Assembly: GCA_900539195.1 (NCBI GenBank)
Contig: UQBC01000035.1
Span: 1 to 26,652 of the forward strand
DNA length: 26,652 nt
Source of the DNA: an uncultured Oscillospiraceae bacterium
GTDB lineage: Bacteria; Bacillota; Clostridia; Oscillospirales; Ruminococcaceae
Reading direction: 5' to 3'
Shown: positions 22,860 to 26,652 of the stretch, piece after piece
Layout of the letters: each line of letters opens with the position of its first letter
How positions within the stretch are numbered: position 1 is the stretch's first letter
Position numbers and translations under genes: made by a program
The notes under the pieces: generated by a model
The model's database searches: none
The model's input: only the letters and a program-made list of their open reading frames with translations
What the model was told of the DNA's origin: nothing

Positions 22860-24251
22860 TTATACCAGATCGTCCTCGTTGAAGGGGTCGCCGCATTCGG
22901 GGCAGAACTTCGGAGGATGTTCGGGATCGGCAGGTACCCAGCCGCACTTGTCGCACTTGTACTTCTTGGGAGCTGCAGGCTTTGACTTGCCGCATTCTGC
23001 ACAGAACTTGCCTGTGTTGGTTGCGCCGCATTCGCACGTCCAGCTTGAAGGAGCGTGAGCAGCGGGAGCGTCGCCTTCTTTGCTCTTGCCGCAGTTAGCA
23101 CAGAACTTGCCTGTGTTTGACTGACCGCATGAGCAGGTCCATGCCTCAGGCTTCTTAGCGCCGCAGGAAGAACAGAAAGCACCTGTGTTTGTAGCGCCGC
23201 ATGAGCATTTCCATCCGCCGGGGGTGGGCTGCTGAGGTGTTGTCTGCTGAGGAGCCGCAGGCATACCGCCAAGAACATTGTTACCTGCGTTCATAGCCAT
23301 GTTCATACCCATAAAGCCCATCATAGCGCCGTTTTCATTTGAGCCTGCCGCTTCGATACCACGAGCAACGGCACCTGTCATCATAGCACGCTGAACATCG
23401 CCGCCGAGCATTGTATCAGCCTTAAGACGATCCTTAAGAAGCTCTTTTGTTTCTTCGGAAATCGTGATAGGACCAAGACCGATATTTGTGAGCATCAGAC
23501 CTCTCTGTGCCCAGTTGTTGGCAGTTTCGTCCTTAGTCTTGTTGGTAAGGTTGTTGAGCTGGCTTGTGATCTGGTTGTAGCTGTAACCCTCAGCTGAAAG
23601 CTGGTTCAAAGCTACCATCAGTGACTGCATGAACTCGTTCTTGTACTGCTCGTTCTTGAAAATGTCCTTAACGTAGACCTGAGGAGCGTTTACGCCCTTG
23701 CTGAGAACTTCTGCGTAGAACTTGCAGGCATTCTCGGCATCGGGTATCTGAACCTCGAATGTGCCGTAGAAACGCAGCTCTACTGTTGTATTATAACGGG
23801 GATCGGGATAGGGAACGGGTGTTCCTGTACCGAAGGGGATACCGGGCAGTTTCTGAAGGTTGATGTAGATTACTCTCTGCTCGGTGGCAGGTGTTCCGCC
23901 GTATGTGAATCTTGAAATAAGATCCTTGAGTGAATCCTTTATCTGACCTGCAAAGATTGAAGGTGCTGTCGAGTTGTCAAGTATGTAACGTCCGGGTTCT
24001 GTAACAACGTTTGTTATCTTGCCGTTGTCAAGTGTCAGCATACAGGTGTTTTCTTCAACCATGATTGCCGAGCCGTTGCTGATAACGTTGTCGGTACCCT
24101 TTACGTTACTGCTTCTTGCATTACCGTTGTGCATCTTCTCGCCGTTAACAACAACAGTATCGTTGCCGATAACAGGGCAGTGAATGGCCTCTTTCCAGGT
24201 ATCGCCGAGAGTACCTGAGAGTGCGCCTACAGCTGCTTTAATAAGTCCCAT
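22860..24251 (-). CDS. SPFH-domain protein with four C-terminal zinc ribbons (YdjI-like)
   Basis: A 463-residue protein. The N-terminal SPFH/Band-7-type domain (about 25-300) is of the 'virion core protein'/YdjI sort and has no transmembrane helix. A Gly/Met/Asn-rich stretch (about 305-345) follows. Three near-identical ribbons of pattern C-x-C-x8-C-x2-C come next: Cys349/351/360/363, 373/375/384/387 and 406/408/417/420. A rubredoxin-like ribbon ends the chain (Cys433/436/450/453). SPFH proteins form membrane-associated scaffolds. In B. subtilis YdjI works with YdjG and YdjH to recruit PspA; that parallel is inferred from domain content. AAAGGAAA precedes the ATG. Last gene of the three-gene operon. 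Confidence 0.9.
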   Translation of the reverse strand: MGLIKAAVGALSGTLGDTWKEAIHCPVIGNDTVVVNGEKMHNGNARSSNVKGTDNVISNGSAIMVEENTCMLTLDNGKITNVVTEPGRYILDNSTAPSIFAGQIKDSLKDLISRFTYGGTPATEQRVIYINLQKLPGIPFGTGTPVPYPDPRYNTTVELRFYGTFEVQIPDAENACKFYAEVLSKGVNAPQVYVKDIFKNEQYKNEFMQSLMVALNQLSAEGYSYNQITSQLNNLTNKTKDETANNWAQRGLMLTNIGLGPITISEETKELLKDRLKADTMLGGDVQRAMMTGAVARGIEAAGSNENGAMMGFMGMNMAMNAGNNVLGGMPAAPQQTTPQQPTPGGWKCSCGATNTGAFCSSCGAKKPEAWTCSCGQSNTGKFCANCGKSKEGDAPAAHAPSSWTCECGATNTGKFCAECGKSKPAAPKKYKCDKCGWVPADPEHPPKFCPECGDPFNEDDLV

Positions 24252-24283
24252 AGTAATATTTCCTTTCGCATTGAGTTTTTAAT

Positions 24284-25048
24284 TTATTTTACTAAATTAA
24301 AATCGTTGACCAGCCATATACGGTCGGCAATTTCTGTAATGCCGCTTCCGCAGTACGGACACTTCTTGCCCTTTGCAGACGCATCAATGGGAGCGCCGCA
24401 GTTGGGGCAGTTGCTTGAAAATACAATACTTGTCGTCTGTTCGTGCAGATCCTGCTTGTAAGCGAGCGTTACGCTGTACGCTGTCTGCATAAGCGCAGGC
24501 TTTGCGCTGTCTGCCTTTTCTTCCGACACCTTTGCATATTCATACTGAAGAGAAATTTCAAACCTTGCCGTCGCTTCCTTGTTTTTGTTCTGGTAGTTTG
24601 CGATTCCGCAACGGTGAATTTTTATATTATTGAAAATCTCTTTTTCGTTGTTCGCATTAAGGGTGGTTATACGGTTATTGACCTTGTTTATAAGATCCTG
24701 CGTATATTCGCTTGCCTTAAGCAATTCGGCATTTTTGTTCATTATGGCATTGAGAATTGCGACTATTGCATTTCTTGCCTTGACCTCCATGCCCTTGTAT
24801 CCTATTTCGGGAAAATCACGGGTGATGGCAGGACCGTACATTTCACTGAGGGCTGTTATACCCTTAGGAGTGGTAGCTTCCTCTTTGACACCCTTGTTTA
24901 TCATTTCCATTGCCTGTGACGGCGACATACCGAGATATTTCTGCGATGCGCTCCGCACCTTCGACACAATGACAAGTACGATGATACCGATGACTATAAG
25001 CGGAGCAAGCCAGCTTAATATTGAAAGAATGAACGATGTTATATCCAC
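24284..25048 (-). CDS. Membrane-anchored Tim44-like zinc-ribbon protein
   Basis: A 254-residue protein with one N-terminal membrane helix (about 8-30), a mixed alpha/beta domain (about 60-205) and a C-terminal zinc ribbon (Cys214/217/230/233) followed by 'RIWLVNDFNLVK'. The mid domain ('ATARFEISLQYEYAKV') resembles the Tim44-like domain of the upstream gene, which also ends ribbon plus 'W-V-L-T-D-F', so the two look like diverged paralogues. GTG start at 25048 with GGGAG six bases upstream; the ATG two bases earlier reads ATG-TGG-ATA-TAA and is out of frame. It starts one base after the upstream stop. Possible counterpart of YdjH. Confidence 0.85.
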   Translation of the reverse strand: MDITSFILSILSWLAPLIVIGIIVLVIVSKVRSASQKYLGMSPSQAMEMINKGVKEEATTPKGITALSEMYGPAITRDFPEIGYKGMEVKARNAIVAILNAIMNKNAELLKASEYTQDLINKVNNRITTLNANNEKEIFNNIKIHRCGIANYQNKNKEATARFEISLQYEYAKVSEEKADSAKPALMQTAYSVTLAYKQDLHEQTTSIVFSSNCPNCGAPIDASAKGKKCPYCGSGITEIADRIWLVNDFNLVK

Positions 25049-25049
25049 A

Positions 25050-25976
25050 TTATACTCCCTTTATACCGTCATCTACGGTATCGTTTCTTATACCTGAGAA
25101 GTCGGTAAGTACCCATGTGTACTGACCTGTTGTTACAACAGAGCCGCAATATTCGCATACACCGGACGAAGAAATTTCAAGCGGAGCACCGCAGTTCGGG
25201 CAGTTGTGACCGTTCATAGCGCCTGTTTCCGTTTTTGTCTGAACACCGAGAGAACGTACAAACTTCATCTTGTACTTCTGAACCCAGCGTGTAGTCTTGT
25301 CGCCTCTTATAATCTTGCCGGTCTTTTCGTCTACCTGGTAATCTATCATTCTTGAGGTGAGGTATGCCGTTACATATTCAAACTGCGAATCACGCTCATA
25401 CGAGGTAAGGTAAGCCGTATCGATTGCTATGCTCTCGTAGTGATATACAACACCCTGATCTATCTTCGCCTGCACCTGCTTGCAGGTAGTGTTATAAAGG
25501 TTTTCGTGCATAACCGGTCTGACGGGGGTCAGGTCACGCTTGCACCATGCGTTCTCGATATCTATGTATACCTGCTTTGTGAAAGTGATGAAATCGGAAG
25601 CCGAGAAGTTGGGATCTCCCTGTTTTATTATGTCTTCTATCTGTTCTGTTCTGTTGGGAAGTACAACGTTTGCACCGTTCATTGATGAAGGACGTGTTGT
25701 GCCGCCGGAGGATTTCTTTTTATTTCCTCCGATTGTTGATATGATAATAATAACAACAACTATGCCTATACCTATTATAACTGAAACAGGGTCGGTATCA
25801 CCGCTGTAGCTACTGCTATCGTAGTCGTTACCTCCGTAGTCATATCCGCCGTAGTCACCGCCACCGCCGTAGTCGCCGCCTCCGCCATAGTCATTATTGT
25901 CGAACGCTCCTGCGGAAAAGCAGAGCAGAAGTGACACCGTAATTGCTGCAATTGCTGTTGCAATGATCTTCTTCAT
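25050..25976 (-). CDS. Tim44-like domain zinc-ribbon protein with Gly/Tyr/Asp-rich N-terminus
   Basis: A 308-residue protein. A signal peptide (1-24, ending 'SAGA') is followed by a Gly/Asp/Tyr-rich repeat (about 28-58, repeated GGGGDYGG units). A transmembrane helix spans about 64-83. A Tim44-like domain (about 108-250) contains 'DPNFSASDFITFTKQVYIDIE' (about 120-140) and 'RDLTPVRPVMHENLY'. A zinc ribbon (Cys259/262/274/277) and the tail 'YTWVLTDF' end the chain. If the signal is cleaved, the repeat is extracellular and the Tim44-like and ribbon domains are cytoplasmic. AAGGGAG precedes the ATG. First gene of the SPFH operon, probably its membrane adaptor. Confidence 0.87.
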   Translation of the reverse strand: MKKIIATAIAAITVSLLLCFSAGAFDNNDYGGGGDYGGGGDYGGYDYGGNDYDSSSYSGDTDPVSVIIGIGIVVVIIIISTIGGNKKKSSGGTTRPSSMNGANVVLPNRTEQIEDIIKQGDPNFSASDFITFTKQVYIDIENAWCKRDLTPVRPVMHENLYNTTCKQVQAKIDQGVVYHYESIAIDTAYLTSYERDSQFEYVTAYLTSRMIDYQVDEKTGKIIRGDKTTRWVQKYKMKFVRSLGVQTKTETGAMNGHNCPNCGAPLEISSSGVCEYCGSVVTTGQYTWVLTDFSGIRNDTVDDGIKGV

Positions 25977-26024
25977 ACGTTTCTCCCTTAACAGATAAGT
26001 CCGTAACTTAATATTTCATGTATA

Positions 26025-26053
26025 ATTATACAATAGGTCTGTGAAAATGTCAA
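26025..26053 (-). promoter_or_regulatory. Consensus sigma-A promoter of the SPFH operon
   Basis: Minus strand: TTGACA (26048-26053), a 17-bp spacer and TATAAT (26025-26030), a perfect consensus. No sigma-W-type element is visible. The -35 overlaps the stop codon of the upstream gene. The leader is about 40 nt. Confidence 0.93.
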
Positions 26054-26634
26054 GAATTGTAGGGGAATTGTAGATTATAATTGCATTTAATAGCGGGATT
26101 AAATGTAATGTTTTTTTCTATTTTCGGTTCTTTGCTTAAAATTTGATAATCTAACAAACAATCGTTCGGGTCAAATAAGCTGTAATTTTTTGTGTAGAAT
26201 GTGAACAACCCTTTATCATCGCATTCGCAAGGTACAGCTAAAATTTTATCGTTATAATGAGTGATTACAACGTACTCAGTATCATTTGTTTTGAAAAATT
26301 CAAAATTTCTTTCGTTTTCAGTCGGAAATCGATAAATAAATAGCATTGCTTCTATGTTGCAAAACAGAATAGTAAATAAAGATAACAAAATTGCCACTAT
26401 GACTATTTTGTTTTGTGCTGCAACTTTTTTATCAGATTTTTTTAAAGGAAATTTTCTCACAACTAAATAGTAAATGCAGATTCCGAGTGTAACAAATAAG
26501 AGAAATAGAACTATTATTATTGATATGTATTTATCGTTTAAAAAAAGAGAAATATTAGTGCATTCGTTAGTATAGAATGATTTATCTATAAAGGCATACA
26601 GTGACAGTAATGTTAAAATTAATAAAATCATTAT
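26050..26634 (-). CDS. AT-rich membrane protein, 5'-truncated, unknown function
   Basis: About 194 residues remain. Three hydrophobic segments are visible: at the very start ('MILLILTLLSLYAF'), near 40-60 and near 75-100. An extracellular-type domain of about 95 residues without recognised motifs follows. I do not recognise a family. The ORF beginning 'MYKRQ' at 26649 reads into adapter; genomic sequence ends at 26634, and an ATG at 26631 could be real or internal. The coding sequence is visibly richer in A and T than its neighbours, using AAA, TTT, ATT and AAT heavily. Its stop overlaps the -35 of the SPFH promoter. Confidence 0.7.
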   Translation of the reverse strand: MMILLILTLLSLYAFIDKSFYTNECTNISLFLNDKYISIIIVLFLLFVTLGICIYYLVVRKFPLKKSDKKVAAQNKIVIVAILLSLFTILFCNIEAMLFIYRFPTENERNFEFFKTNDTEYVVITHYNDKILAVPCECDDKGLFTFYTKNYSLFDPNDCLLDYQILSKEPKIEKNITFNPAIKCNYNLQFPYNS

Positions 26635-26652
26635 CTGTCTCTTATACACATC
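26635..26652. other. Nextera mosaic-end adapter (artefact)
   Basis: Eighteen of the 19 bases of the Tn5 mosaic end (CTGTCTCTTATACACATC). Not genomic. Confidence 0.97.

Noticed and set aside
25046..25050. ATG at 25050 as start of the second SPFH-operon gene
   Set aside because: It is out of frame and meets a stop after three codons. GTG at 25048 is in frame with GGGAG upstream.
1..26652. CRISPR arrays, tRNA and rRNA genes
   Set aside because: No regularly spaced repeats and no cloverleaf or rRNA-like sequence seen in the intergenic regions.

Overview
The window is most likely a draft-assembly or metagenomic contig from an anaerobic, spore-forming, low-to-mid-GC Gram-positive bacterium of the class Clostridia. 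An Oscillospiraceae/Ruminococcus-like gut lineage is my inference. The evidence is a complete spoIIIA operon, spoIVA beside a SipL-type (SPOCS + LysM) gene, an anaerobic class III ribonucleotide reductase, DUF4358 lipoproteins with CxC lipoboxes, and strong sigma-A promoters with 17-bp spacers. Both ends carry Illumina Nextera adapter sequence: 1-47, including a legible i7 index, and 26635-26652. The two terminal genes are therefore truncated, and their apparent 'MYKRQ' N-termini are artefacts.

Layout. 48-2562: end of a SipL-like spore-coat gene and spoIVA, which together anchor the spore coat basement layer. 2620-3422 (minus): Nudix hydrolase and a small membrane protein. 3638-4417: DUF1624/HGSNAT-like membrane acyltransferase. 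4433-5642: the classic rpsF-ssb-rpsR operon with a consensus promoter and a structured leader. 5704-8504: two tandem SGNH-hydrolase paralogues (one membrane-anchored, one lipoprotein), a DUF4358 lipoprotein and a four-helix membrane protein. 8658-11119: nrdD with a consensus promoter and two NrdR boxes 31 bp apart; no nrdG is present. 11177-13755: SDR oxidoreductase, cytoplasmic GH26 glycosidase and a second DUF4358 lipoprotein. 13840-15725: aspS. 15850-20414: spoIIIAA-AH, the forespore-mother-cell channel, with an unusually short SpoIIIAG.

20415-20897 has no secure gene. It holds two copies of a 22-bp hairpin in opposite orientation, a compound REP-like palindrome, and a possible 37-codon HTH remnant. 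It leads into an orphan phage-type replisome-organiser gene (20898-21674) with a perfect promoter flanked by a repeated operator-like motif. This is the most accessory-looking part of the window.

21675-26053 (minus) carries an ArsB/NhaD/CitMHS-like permease and, upstream of it, a compact three-gene operon under one consensus promoter: a secreted or anchored Tim44-like zinc-ribbon protein, a second membrane Tim44-like zinc-ribbon protein, and an SPFH (flotillin/stomatin-like) protein ending in four zinc ribbons. It resembles the Bacillus ydjGHI envelope-stress module but has no pspA. It is my best candidate for an under-described system. 26050-26634 is an AT-rich truncated membrane-protein gene.

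I saw no tRNA, rRNA, CRISPR array or intact insertion sequence.
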